Shown here: piece by piece, positions 18,407 through 27,368 of the stretch | How positions within the stretch are numbered: the stretch's first letter is position 1 | How the letters are laid out: every line of letters starts with the position of its first letter | Source: Candidatus Endonucleibacter sp. (ex Gigantidas childressi) | GTDB taxonomy: Bacteria; Pseudomonadota; Gammaproteobacteria; Pseudomonadales; Endozoicomonadaceae | Direction of reading: 5' to 3' | Length of the DNA stretch: 64,000 nt | Assembly (NCBI GenBank): GCA_030674875.1 | Contig: JASXSU010000003.1 | Coordinates: forward strand, 722,076 to 786,075 | Position numbers and translations under genes: made by a program | Notes under the pieces: generated by a model | The model's input: only the letters and a program-made list of their open reading frames with translations | Told to the model about the DNA's origin: nothing | Databases searched by the model: none

Positions 18407-18794
18407 TATTATTTACCTTGCTGTTCTTAATATTAAATAAATAACGATATGTTTTATATGACATATGGTTAATGGCTTTCCTAAACGCTACGACAATCAT
18501 AATTGTTTTTGCAACATCACATAGCAATAGTGACTATTTTATGTGTCGGATTAAATTAGATGCACTAATAACCAATAAGTTCCATCACAATAAAAATATA
18601 TTTATATAGTACATCTCCTAAAATGGTGTACCCAACTGTAAAGATAGTAAAGCAAGATATCTTTACAATTACAGAAAACTAACCCTACAGGTGAAATGAT
18701 GAAAGAGATGTATTTTGCCATGAATGTTTTGCAGGTCTTTGGTTAAGGCATTGTTTTTAGATTAAAGTCACTAAGTCAGAATAAAGCAGTCTGA
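18407..18794. other. intergenic region upstream of the BIR gene
   Basis: A+T-rich, without a supported gene or clear repeat. It would hold the BIR gene promoter on the minus strand. I see no strong -35/-10 pair that stands out from the A+T background. Confidence 0.4.
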
Positions 18795-19460
18795 TACTGA
18801 ATCATGGGTAACCGTGGGTGCGTATTTCACAAATAGAAACAGAGTCGCGAATGGTAGTGTGGGCGGAGTGGTATGCAATCCCGCACCTTAAAAGGTAGTG
18901 GGTATATAATGCGCTAAACAGAAAAAGCCCCCTTCAGGTCACTGAGCAGGGGGCTTTTTCGTTTACTTCAGTTCTATCTAGTTGCTTCTAGATATTCCTG
19001 ATTGCATCATCCATGTTGCAAATTAAGCATCCATGCATTTTTTATGGATATGACCTTGTCCAAAGATCGTCTTTCTTATTTTTATTATTCCTGCATCCTT
19101 GCAGGACGTTATCCATAAAACTAAATCAAGCGCTTCCTTTTCCTTTTCCTTTTTTATTGTTTTACTTCCTTGTAGCACTCCATCCATAGAGTTTATTGCT
19201 TGATTTATATTTAATATAATGCATACTCCATGCCACAAATGCCAAGGCAAGCAATAGCAGTACTTGTGAGGTGTTAAGAGAGAAAAACCCTTTAAAATCA
19301 TGGGTAAACGTGGGTGCGTATGTCACAAATAGAAACAGGGTAACGAATAGTAGTGTGGGCGAGAGTGGTATGCAATCCGCACCTTAAAAGGTAATGGGTA
19401 TATAATGCGCTAAACAGAAAAAGCCCCCTTCAGGTCAACTGAGCAGGGGGCTTTTTTTCT
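18795..19460. repeat. family B module (copy with two terminators)
   Basis: The order is CATGGGTAACCGTGGGTGCG, a family A right end (TATATAATGCGCTAAACAG), a terminator at 18921-18960, the ~500 bp unit, then the same junction and a second terminator at 19417-19460. On the minus strand the unit contains a ~90-codon frame (19023-19301) that recurs with changes in other copies and is probably not a gene. Confidence 0.75.
18921..18960. terminator. bidirectional intrinsic terminator in family B
   Basis: AAAAAGCCCCC pairs with GGGGGCTTTTT around a short loop, with A and T runs on both sides, so it could stop transcription from either direction. Confidence 0.75.
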
Positions 19461-19461
19461 C

Positions 19462-19485
19462 GTTCCCACGCTCCAGCGTGGGAAT
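19462..19485. repeat. REP palindrome beside a RAYT remnant
   Basis: Arms TTCCCACGC and GCGTGGGAA, immediately downstream of the RAYT remnant on the minus strand, as expected for REP-RAYT pairs. Confidence 0.8.
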
Positions 19486-19900
19486 GCATACCCAACGTCA
19501 CCACTGCGTACAAATCTCCAGCAACCCATATTCCCCAGTATAATTTCTAGCACTCGAATATCGCCATTGCTCTGCTTTATAGATATATCCCCGTTTTACA
19601 TGATTGTGGTGGATGTACTCAACTTTCTCCCGCATTATTTCGTTATTTTGAATTAACACAGGGTGCATGTCTTCTTGCTAAAACTGATACGCCCTATCAT
19701 GCTTATGCGCTTTTTTATAAAAAGCTAGCTGCTCTAAAATTTGCTTAATATTATTTTTGTGTAAATACTCAATAAGTGATTTTGCTGTGTAAGACTATAG
19801 CGAGCAATATTTCTATCTAATGCATTGCTTTGTACAACCAAATGGCAGTGGTTTTCTAAAATGTACTAAAACAATACTACTAATGCATTAAGAGAAATTG
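19486..19900 (-). pseudogene. RAYT (Y1, REP-associated tyrosine transposase) remnant
   Basis: On the minus strand the region reads a RAYT C-terminal part, including KKAHKHDRAYQF, a stop where Trp is expected (TAG), then EDMHPVLIQN, EYIHHNHVKRG and WRYSSARNY. The N-terminal HUH region is lost or frameshifted. A near-identical copy with the same nonsense codon lies at 26168-26580, so the copies were duplicated after inactivation. Confidence 0.75.
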
Positions 19901-20007
19901 CCCTATAACGTTAAAATCAGCGCGCAGTTTAAAGGGGCAGGTCTTTTGCGTTTTTTTTGCAAAAGACATGACGCTTTAAACTGTCCGCTGGATTTTCGTG
20001 TTATGTG
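19901..20007 (-). repeat. integron attC site of cassette 1
   Basis: Outer boxes are CTATAACG and GTTATGTG. Inside, CAGCGCGCAGTTTAAAG pairs with CTTTAAACTGTCCGCTGG, and an inner stem TCTTTTGC/GCAAAAGA follows, giving the long imperfect palindrome typical of attC. On the minus strand the R'' box GCACATAAC follows the cassette 1 gene. The cassette begins with the complementary TTATGTGC at 20825, the diagnostic rule for gene cassettes. Confidence 0.85.
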
Positions 20008-20015
20008 CAAATTGA

Positions 20016-20795
20016 TTAAAATAGTATTTTATAAGTGTCATTTTTAGCTTCGTCTACATATTTATGATCTTTGGAATAACTATTTGTTTTGCACCCATAG
20101 TATGAGCATGCCGAACACTTATCACATTTACACCAAGTACATTCTTTACAATGGGGAGTTTTAGGGTCTCTATCATCAACTCGCCCAGAATGGCAACTCC
20201 AACAATAATTAACATACCATGTTGTCTGACACTTGCAACAACGATGGTAGCCCTCTGCTGATTTGATATATCTAGTAGGAACAAATGAAGATACTAATTT
20301 ATAAAAATCCCTTTCGGATTTCTTAAATTCTGAGTTATCTTCACCACAATTAAGGCAGACATGCCTCATTTTACTATCGTTTCTAATGTTGTTGGGATTG
20401 TTGTTATATTTCTTACACAACTCGTCAATATTATCTTGCAATTTTATTGGGAGGGAAGGAGCTACAAATTTTCTTTTAAATGGGCTTTCGTTTTCTTTAT
20501 TTATTAAATTAGTAGAATATTCATTAAGAATAAATATAGTATGCTCAGAGGGAATATCTTGAGCATCACCCCAAAACTTCACTACCTCTTTTCCTTTTTT
20601 CCCCTCTTTGTAAATAAACCAAAAGTATAAATTTTCAAGAGTTCCTTCATTAAAATTAATTAAGTCATCTTCAAATTTCTTAACAGCTTTAATATGAAAA
20701 AAGATCTCTTTTCCATTTATGGACGATTCAGGATTTAATGCTTTAATAAAACCAAAACCATTATCAAGGTATTTAATAATTTTACCAAACTCTAG
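20016..20795 (-). CDS. cassette 1: cold-shock-like domain plus Cys-rich zinc-ribbon protein
   Basis: The ~259-aa protein (from ATG 20795) has an N-terminal OB-fold like a cold-shock domain. GKIIKYLDNGFGFIKAL corresponds to [15 protein letters not shown], and KEIFFHI corresponds to RNP2. The C-terminal half holds at least eight CxxC-type pairs (CLNC, CCKC, CWSC, CKECTWCKCDKCSAC). This predicts several zinc ribbons, hence nucleic-acid binding. A longer frame starts at 20843, but those codons lie in the attC site and its R box, so MLEFGK is chosen. The gene fills one integron cassette. The function is unknown; an RNA-binding role is inferred. Confidence 0.75.
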   Translation of the reverse strand, partial: LEFGKIIKYLDNGFGFIKALNPESSINGKEIFFHIKAVKKFEDDLINFNEGTLENLYFWFIYKEGKKGKEVVKFWGDAQDIPSEHTIFILNEYSTNLINKENESPFKRKFVAPSLPIKLQDNIDELCKKYNNNPNNIRNDSKMRHVCLNCGEDNSEFKKSERDFYKLVSSFVPTRYIKSAEGYHRCCKCQTTWYVNYCWSCHSGRVDDRDPKTPHCKECTWCKCDKCSACSYYGCKTNSYSKDHKYVDEAKNDTYKILF

Positions 20796-20823
20796 CATTT
20801 TAGAAGACTCCAAACTCTGACTT

Positions 20824-20900
20824 GCACATAACACCTTGCTCACCGGAAAATTAGGAGCGCAGCGAGTAATTTTTCCGTGTGCAGCAATTTGTTATACGGC
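20824..20900 (-). repeat. integron attC site of cassette 2
   Basis: Outer boxes GCACATAAC and GTTATACGGC enclose the imperfect palindrome TTGCTCACCGGAAAA and TAATTTTTCCGTGTGCAGCAA. On the minus strand the R'' box GCCGTATAAC matches the cassette 2 start, which now reads CTATACGGC at 23383 (one substitution from TTATACGGC). Confidence 0.85.
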
Positions 20901-20982
20901 ACTTTAACTAGTACTGCAATTTCCATCACTCCACCAGAAGTGATAATTTTGTATCAATTTTTTCAGGTGTGACATGGAGGTA

Positions 20983-21273
20983 TCAAGCCTTATACTTCTC
21001 ATATTCATCTAAAAACAAACGTTCAGATTCGTCACGGAACTGGTTTCTTTTATTATGTAAATCATTGAGCTTTTCACTGATACTCTTATAAATAATTTGG
21101 TGGGCTTGATTCTTTAAGTTTTCTTTATTGTACTCATCGATATCAAAGTCATCTTTAAGAGCCGAATTAACTAACTTCAATAAAATGACCTTATCTATTT
21201 TATCTACAGTTTCGTACTTACCTTCTTCTATCAGAAAATGTCCCTGACTATTTTCAATTTTTAATGCTTTCAT
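20983..21273 (-). CDS. cassette 2: small partner protein of the PHP-ATPase
   Basis: The 96-aa protein is highly charged and largely helical, with a possible coiled coil in the last 45 residues. It starts at ATG 21273 behind GAGGTG. That start lies inside the 3' end of the ATPase gene (about 20 bases overlap), so the two are translationally coupled. An upstream Met at 21306 lacks that ribosome site. No domain is recognised. Tight coupling suggests a subunit or regulator of the ATPase. Confidence 0.7.
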   Translation of the reverse strand: MKALKIENSQGHFLIEEGKYETVDKIDKVILLKLVNSALKDDFDIDEYNKENLKNQAHQIIYKSISEKLNDLHNKRNQFRDESERLFLDEYEKYKA

Positions 21274-23290
21274 ACCCACCTCTTCTATCGATATAAGCGT
21301 CTTCACCGGCTTCCAGTGTATCCATGGTCACTTGGAAATTATTTATTTTTTTACCTTCAATTGAACAAAGCTCTTTATCAGATGGATGCCCAGAATACCT
21401 TCTATATACGATATCATCTCCTTCAATCTCTTTGGATGTATACACTATATAATCTGCACTGATTGATGCTCCAACTGTACTGTTATGAGTAACAACGACC
21501 ACTGGCATAGTCTTAGAAATCTCTTTCAACATTTGATTAGCTTCGCCTTTCAAGAAAAGGTTATCAAATGAAGATTCTGGCTCGTCTATCAATAGATAGT
21601 CGAAATTTTGAGCATCTTTGATTTCTTGTAGCAGCCTAAACTCAGACCTTTCACCACCAGAAACCTTAAACCCATCTTTGTTTAGTATTTCATATTCAAT
21701 GCATGCAAAATATTTGTAGAACTCGGATGGAGTTAGAGCTTCATTCTCCTTTAACGCAACAAGGTACTTATAAGGCGAAGCATACTTTCGGTACGCATCA
21801 CTAAAAGTGACCTTTTGACCGCTGACATTCTTTACTTCACCAGCACCTTCAAAAGCTCGCTGCTTGCAAACGACCTTAAAGCCTTGAATATTCTCCTCAA
21901 ATATCACCTTTTCAGTCTGTAATAGCTTTACAATTTGTTTAAATTTAGAGACCTTCTTGTGTTCAATCATTACCTTGTATAAATCGACATCTTTAACTTG
22001 AGTTGCTGATGTCCTTAACTGAAGCTTGTTTTTAACATCCCGCACGACATCATTAACTAAGCTCCTCTTCTTCTTTTCATATGCCTTAGACCATAGAATT
22101 TCTATTAGTTCACACGCCAGTGCCTTCAAATTATTAACATCAACATGCCTATCAATTACTTCTCTATACTCAATATTCTCTATTAACTGACGGACAGAAC
22201 TAACAAGGTCACTAAGTGCTTTATCTACACCAACCTCAAATTGAGTTTCATTAAATAGAGCTACTTTAGAAAATGCGTCAAGCTTCTCGGCTTCTTCAGC
22301 CAATTTCAGAAGGGTTACAAGATAACCTTCCACCCTCCGTCGATTAATCTCAAGGTCAACACTCAATACATCGTCCAGAACAGTCTTGAACGGGCTCAAG
22401 TGCTTATCAGCGAATATGCTCTTCTTGCGAGCGACATCTGCATTAAATTCTTTTTCATAGTTAGCATCGTCTCCCTGAACAAGAGAGAATTGAGGAATGT
22501 ATTTTACATTTTCACAATCTTTATTTATCTGAGTTAATGTTACAGTTTTCCCTGACGATCTTGCCCCAAGAACAATGTTCAACCCAGTTGATAGCTTCTG
22601 GCCATCATCAAAAACCTGAAAGAGTGAGTTTCCTTCTGACTTAGAAAGAGCCACTTTATGCCTATCACGAAGGCTGTATTTCAACGAATTTAGGGAAAGA
22701 TCGCCACAATCAATATATGTTTGTCTCGTCGGAAACTTCTTCATGTCCTCGCGAATTCGTACGTCACTGAAAATTACTGGTGTTATTTCATCCTTATCTT
22801 TTGCCATACGAATAAACTTCTTGGGGCTATCAACCTCACCAGCAGAGATAAATTTCCAAATTTGATCAAGTGTATCTCCTGATATAGCAGGTCTCTTTTC
22901 ATAGTGGGGGATGAGCAAATAGTTATTTAAGTCGCCAAAGATATGAACCAACTCATCTACGGATATTGAATGGCCTACAGCCGTTATCTTCTCAGATACG
23001 GCATGAGTTTTGAGCTGAAACTCATCTAAGTTTTCATTATCGGAGATGACAAGGACATGACCTTTATCCAGGTTTATCTCAATACCAGGAAATACGACAC
23101 AGTCTAATTCCTCAGCAATCTCGTTAAATTGGCCGAGGTCGAACATATCATGGTTTGTTATAGCTATGGCGTCGAGTTCGGCTGAATTAACATATTCACT
23201 TAATTTGGATAGTGAGTATGTAAAGTGTGCATCGCTAATTGTAGGCACAGTGTGTATGTGAAGATCAATTTTCTGCAACGTTCGCTCCAT
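21254..23290 (-). CDS. cassette 2: PHP phosphoesterase-ABC/SMC-like ATPase (TrlF-like), putative defence protein
   Basis: The 678-aa protein has an N-terminal PHP domain: HIH at 11-13, NHD at 46-48, GIE near 69-71, His78, His129 and Asp176. It is followed by an ABC/SMC-type ATPase. Walker A GARSSGKT is at 242-249, the signature SGGER at 544-548, Walker B LLIDEPE at 566-572 and switch VTHN near 600. About 290 residues of charged helix lie between the ATPase halves, predicting an SMC/Rad50-like coiled arm. The PHP part would be a metal-dependent phosphoesterase or nuclease. I recall similar proteins as TrlF-family AAA-like ATPases. The system is plausibly anti-phage, but that is inference. It is the first gene of a two-gene cassette. 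Confidence 0.82.
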   Translation of the reverse strand: MERTLQKIDLHIHTVPTISDAHFTYSLSKLSEYVNSAELDAIAITNHDMFDLGQFNEIAEELDCVVFPGIEINLDKGHVLVISDNENLDEFQLKTHAVSEKITAVGHSISVDELVHIFGDLNNYLLIPHYEKRPAISGDTLDQIWKFISAGEVDSPKKFIRMAKDKDEITPVIFSDVRIREDMKKFPTRQTYIDCGDLSLNSLKYSLRDRHKVALSKSEGNSLFQVFDDGQKLSTGLNIVLGARSSGKTVTLTQINKDCENVKYIPQFSLVQGDDANYEKEFNADVARKKSIFADKHLSPFKTVLDDVLSVDLEINRRRVEGYLVTLLKLAEEAEKLDAFSKVALFNETQFEVGVDKALSDLVSSVRQLIENIEYREVIDRHVDVNNLKALACELIEILWSKAYEKKKRSLVNDVVRDVKNKLQLRTSATQVKDVDLYKVMIEHKKVSKFKQIVKLLQTEKVIFEENIQGFKVVCKQRAFEGAGEVKNVSGQKVTFSDAYRKYASPYKYLVALKENEALTPSEFYKYFACIEYEILNKDGFKVSGGERSEFRLLQEIKDAQNFDYLLIDEPESSFDNLFLKGEANQMLKEISKTMPVVVVTHNSTVGASISADYIVYTSKEIEGDDIVYRRYSGHPSDKELCSIEGKKINNFQVTMDTLEAGEDAYIDRRGGYESIKN

Positions 23291-23375
23291 GAATAATTAG
23301 AAGAAGGTGCCTATAACCGCACGCCTATATAACCTCAGTGTTCGCCAAGGGTAGCAAGCATGCACTCGTGTGATG

Positions 23376-23558
23376 CCGTATAGCAGTATTATTAGTAGGA
23401 AACTTTCCTTCTAATTTCTAGGAAAGTTTCCGCCTATCTTCATTTTAGCATTTGAATTTTTCTATAAATTACCATCAAAAACAATATGTTAGCGATATTT
23501 ATAGGTTTTGACTGAGATAAAATAAGGAAAGTTTCCTATCTAATTCTCAGTTAGTCAT
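23376..23558 (-). repeat. long attC-like site, copy 1
   Basis: The ~180-base element has GTTAGTCA at its right end on the plus strand. Long arms AGTAGGAAACTTTCCTT and AAGGAAAGTTTCCTATC pair with each other; each arm contains its own GGAAACTTTCC palindrome. It joins the start of cassette 2. Copies 2 and 3 (25118, 27369) are almost identical. Its R'' box GACTAAC differs by one base from the complement of the spacer cassette start TTAGGC at 24440. Confidence 0.65.
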
Positions 23559-24438
23559 AAAATGGTACTATAATGCCTATTTTTTTATCTATATTGTCCC
23601 ATTTCAATGAACTTAGTTTCCGTAAGTTGTTTGATTTATATTTAATATAATGCATACTCCATGCCATAAATTCCGAGGCAAGTAATAACAGTACTTGTGA
23701 GGCATTAAGAGAGAAAAACCCTTTAAAATCATGGGTAAACGTGGGTGCGTATGTCACAAATAGAAACAGAGTCGCGAATAGTAGTGTGAGGCGAGAGTGG
23801 TCATGCAATCCTACACCTTAAAAGGTAATGGGTATATAATGCGCTAAACAGAAAAAGCCCCCTTCAGGTCAACTGAGCAGGGGGCTTTTTCGTTTACTTC
23901 AGTTCTATCTAGTTGCTTCTAGATATTGCTGATTGCATCATCCATGTTGCAAATTAAGCATCCATGCATTTTTTATGGATAGTGATCTTGTCCAAAGATC
24001 GTCTTTCTTATTTTTGTTATTCCTGCATCCTTGCAGGACGTTATCCGTAAAACTAAATCAAGCGCTTTCTTTTCCTTTTCCTTTTTTATTTTTTTACTTC
24101 CTTGTAGCACTCCATCCATAGAGTGTGTTGCTTGATTTATATTTAATATAATGCATACTCCATGCCATAAATACCAAGGCAAGCAATAGCAGTACTTGTG
24201 AGGCATTAAGAGAGAAAAACCCTTTAAAATCATGGGTAAACGTGGGTGCGTATGTCACAAATAGAAACATGGTAACGAATAGTAGTGGGTGATTGGGGTG
24301 GGCGAGAGCAGTCAACAATCCCGCACCTTAAAAGGTAATGGCCATATAATGGGCTAAACAGAAAAAGCCCCCTTCAGGTCAACTGAGCAGGGGCTTTTGA
24401 GTGTTGGTGCGATGAAAATCATAATTTCTCCAGCAGAA
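23559..24438. repeat. family B spacer module 1
   Basis: It holds two copies of the family A right end plus terminator (23851-23891 and 24361-24399) with the ~500 bp unit between. On the minus strand, frames of 74-86 codons recur (for example 24094-24318, with FVTYAPTFTHDF and FMAWSMHYIKYKS). They look like a decayed membrane-protein fragment carried in each module; no start or function is supported. Bounded by attC sites on both sides, the module behaves as a gene-less cassette. Confidence 0.65.
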
Positions 24439-24500
24439 GCCTAACGCTCAGCATAACCGGCGGCGATTTTTGCCGTCCGAGTTGATGCAATTGTTAGGGC
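24439..24500 (-). repeat. integron attC site of cassette 3
   Basis: A classic 60-base element: GCCTAACG at the left and GTTAGGGC at the right. Inner arms GCATAACCGGCGGC and GCCGTCCGAGTTGATGC form the imperfect hairpin. R'' GCCCTAAC is exactly complementary to the start of cassette 3 (TTAGGGC at 25124). Confidence 0.9.
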
Positions 24501-25108
24501 TAATGTGGCAACTTGTAAGAAACATTGTTTTCGCTTACCACTATATATTTTTGTTCTTGAAGTTTTTTAACTATTGATAATAGTTCTTTCTCCTCAAGCT
24601 TGTCTGTAAATAATGAGTTAATTGTATTAGTTAATGTCTTTACTTTTCTTGGTATCGATTGTCCACGACCAGAAAGATTTTTAATAATTGCAGTGATTTT
24701 TTCATCTCTATTAGTTGCATTGGATATACGTAATACTGGAATTTCCGCCAGGTCTTTTTCTCTTAACACTCGAATATTTCTTGACTTGAGATGTTTAATT
24801 AGAGGGTCAAATCCTGTGTCTTTGGAAATTATATGGAAATAACCCTTTGGGTCTTCTGTTGCTAGTTCCCCGATATAATAAGCGATATGAAAATCTAGCG
24901 CATTCGGTCCATTGCCAGATATTTTTATGTATTTTGCATTTTTACCAAGTGCCTGCATTGCAACTGCGAGATCGAAAGGCACCTTAACCTGATTTGCACC
25001 AACAAAAACAAACACCTTGAAAGGGTGGTTTTCTAAAATTTCAAAATTTTTGGGTTGGACGTTCTCATAATCTATGAGTACATAATTTGTTGGCAATTTA
25101 CTCTCCAT
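24500..25108 (-). CDS. cassette 3: NYN/PIN-like domain protein
   Basis: The 202-aa protein opens with the NYN motif YVLIDYENVQP (Asp13, Glu15). It has acidic positions at Asp72 (ALDFHIAYYIGE) and at Asp97/Asp101 (SKDTGFDP). These match the metal-binding set of NYN/PIN-fold ribonucleases. Residues 130-200 form a helical module resembling a winged helix (LTNTINSLF, then EKELLSIVKKLQEQKYI). Related genes are common in integron arrays; their targets are unknown. The ATG lies about 15 bases after the cassette start. Cytoplasmic RNA cleavage is inferred from the fold. Confidence 0.8.
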   Translation of the reverse strand: MESKLPTNYVLIDYENVQPKNFEILENHPFKVFVFVGANQVKVPFDLAVAMQALGKNAKYIKISGNGPNALDFHIAYYIGELATEDPKGYFHIISKDTGFDPLIKHLKSRNIRVLREKDLAEIPVLRISNATNRDEKITAIIKNLSGRGQSIPRKVKTLTNTINSLFTDKLEEKELLSIVKKLQEQKYIVVSENNVSYKLPH

Positions 25109-25117
25109 TATTTTTTG

Positions 25118-25299
25118 GCCCTAACAGTATTATTAGTAGGAAACTTTCCTTCTAATTCCTAGGAAAGTTTCCGCATATCTTCATTTTAGTATTTGAATTT
25201 TTTCTATAAATTACCATCAAAAACAGTATGTTAGCGATATTTATAGGTTTTGACTGAGATAAAATAAGGAAAGTTTCCTATCTGATTCTCAGTTAGTCA
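25118..25299 (-). repeat. long attC-like site, copy 2
   Basis: The same element as at 23376-23558. It ends on GCCCTAAC, joined to the start of cassette 3. Confidence 0.65.
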
Positions 25300-26143
25300 T
25301 AAAATGGTACTATAATGCCTATTTTTTTATCTATATTGCCCCATTTCAATGAACTTAGCTTCCGTAAGTTGTTTGATTTATATTTAATATAATGCATACT
25401 CCATGCCATAAATACTGAGGCAAGTAATAACAGTACTTGTGAGGCATTAAGAGAGAAAAACCCTTTAAAATCATGGGTAAACGTGGGTGCGTATGTCACA
25501 AATAGAAACAGGGTAACGAATAGTAGTGTGGGCGAGAGTGGTATGCAATACCGCACCTTAAAAGGTAGTGGGTATATAATGCGCTAAACAGAAAAAACCC
25601 CCTTCAGGTCTACTGAGCAGGGGGCTTTTTCGTTTACTTCAGTTCTATCTAGTTGCTTCTAGATATTCCTGATTGCATCATCCATGTTGCAAATTAAGCA
25701 TCCATGCATTTTTTATGGATAGTATCTTGTCCAAAGATCGTCTTTCTTATTTTTATTATTCCTGCATCCTTGCAGGACGTTATCCATAAAACTAAATCAA
25801 GCGCTTCCTTTTCCTTTTCCTTTTTTATTGTTTTACTTCCTTGTAGCACTCCATCCATAGAGTTTATTGCTTGATTTATATTTAATATAATGCATACTCC
25901 ATGCCATAAATACCGAGGCAAGTAATAACAGTACTTGTGAGGCATTAAGAGAGAAAAAACCTTTAAAATCATGGGTAAACGTGGGTGCGTATGTCACAAA
26001 TAGAAACAGGGTAACGAACAGTAGTGGTAATTGGGGTGGGCGAGAGCAGTCAACAATCCTGCATCTTAAAAAGGTAGTGGGTATATAATGTGCTAAACAG
26101 GAAAAGCCCCCTTCAGGCCAACTGAGCAGGGGCTTTTTTTCTC
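25300..26143. repeat. family B spacer module 2
   Basis: Same layout as module 1: terminator at 25591-25631, ~500 bp unit, terminator at 26101-26141. Short frames on the minus strand (25293-25556, 25694-25972) vary from copy to copy by small indels and are not supported as genes. Confidence 0.65.
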
Positions 26144-26167
26144 ATTCCCACGCTCCAGCGTGGGAAT
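26144..26167. repeat. REP palindrome beside a RAYT remnant
   Basis: Same palindrome and same position relative to the RAYT remnant as at 19462. Confidence 0.8.
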
Positions 26168-26580
26168 GCATACCCAACGTCACCACTGCGTACAAATCTC
26201 CAGCAACCCATATTCCCCAGTATAATTTCTAGCACTCGAATATCGCCATTGCTCTGCTTTATAGAGATATCCCCGTTTTACATGATTGTGGTGGATGTAC
26301 TCAACTTTCTCCCGCATTATTTCGTTATTTTGAATTAACACAGGGTGCATGTCTTCTTGCTAAAACTGATACGCTCTATCATGCTTATGCGCTTTTTTAT
26401 AAAAAGCTAGCTGCTCTAAAATTTGCTTAATATTATTTTTGTGTAAATACTCAATAAGTGATTTTGCTGTGTAAGACTATAGCGAGCAATATTTCTATCT
26501 AATGCATTGCTTTGTACAACCAAATGGCAGTGGTTTTCTAAAATGTACTAAAACAATACTACTAATGCATTAAGCGAAAT
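26168..26580 (-). pseudogene. RAYT transposase remnant, second copy
   Basis: About 415 bases nearly identical to 19486-19900, including the internal TAG in place of Trp. It lies in the same place next to an attC site, so the whole REP-RAYT-attC end was duplicated as a block. Confidence 0.75.
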
Positions 26581-26582
26581 TG

Positions 26583-26674
26583 CCCTATAACGCCTACATT
26601 ACTGGCAGAGAAAGCTTGGCTGAGGCTCTTTTCAGCCAAGCTTTCTCTGTCCACGTGCATGTTTTTGTTAGCAT
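26583..26674 (-). repeat. integron attC site of cassette 4
   Basis: Boxes CTATAACG and GTTAGCAT enclose a near-perfect stem, CAGAGAAAGCTTGGCTGA with TCAGCCAAGCTTTCTCTG, with attC-like unpaired bases toward the ends. R'' ATGCTAAC is exactly complementary to the start of cassette 4 (TTAGCAT at 27375). Confidence 0.88.
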
Positions 26675-26680
26675 TTTTAG

Positions 26681-27337
26681 TTACGCTTTATTTACTATTA
26701 AGTTTATTGCTGTATCATTATAGGATACTTTATTTTCAGTAATAGTCAGTGCTTTCTTTTGTTGTAATGACTTAAAAACATCGTCGGCTATTTCTGGATA
26801 ACTTTTGAATTTGTTGTTAATACTGTTTACCAACGATTCTTGTTTTGCTGGTCTATTTCCTTTGTGAGTAACAAGGTATATACAATATTGCTTTATAGGC
26901 GATACTTCCAAATCATTTTTAGTATTTATGGGAGTTGTTTCTTTTTTTAAACCAACTCGTTCTGCAATACACCCTTGATCTACTAATAAACTCACAACAT
27001 GATCTAAATCTGAATCATTTGAAATTATTGTAAAATGAACTTTTTTTTGAAATTGTTGCATTAATGCTCCAGCAAAAAAGCAAATACCAAAATCTGCTGA
27101 ATTTTTGCCTATATTAGCCATTTTATGTATTTTTAATTTATTTTGCGTAACAGTAGCGCTTAGTGGCATAAGCCAATCAAGCGGAATCTTAACTCCTGTT
27201 TTGGCATAGCAAATGACAACCTGAGTATATTGCTCTAAATCTTCTTGTAATTGTAAAATTTGGCTTGGGCAACTTTCAAGATCAATTAATAAAACTTTAG
27301 CTGACTCAGTATCATTTTCATTTTTTTCATCATTCAT
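26681..27337 (-). CDS. cassette 4: NYN/PIN-like protein, divergent relative of cassette 3
   Basis: The 218-aa protein has the same layout as the cassette 3 product. VLLIDLESCP gives Asp19/Glu21, NSADFGICFFAGAL matches NALDFHIAYYIGEL, and SNDSDLDHVV matches SKDTGFDPLI. A C-terminal winged-helix-like part follows (SLVNSINNKF, then DVFKSLQQKKALTI). The acidic residues expected for metal-dependent RNA cleavage are kept. It is far diverged from cassette 3, so the two were probably captured separately. Function unknown. Confidence 0.75.
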   Translation of the reverse strand: MNDEKNENDTESAKVLLIDLESCPSQILQLQEDLEQYTQVVICYAKTGVKIPLDWLMPLSATVTQNKLKIHKMANIGKNSADFGICFFAGALMQQFQKKVHFTIISNDSDLDHVVSLLVDQGCIAERVGLKKETTPINTKNDLEVSPIKQYCIYLVTHKGNRPAKQESLVNSINNKFKSYPEIADDVFKSLQQKKALTITENKVSYNDTAINLIVNKA

Positions 27338-27368
27338 ATTTATGAATATCTACTCCATGTTTGTTGTG

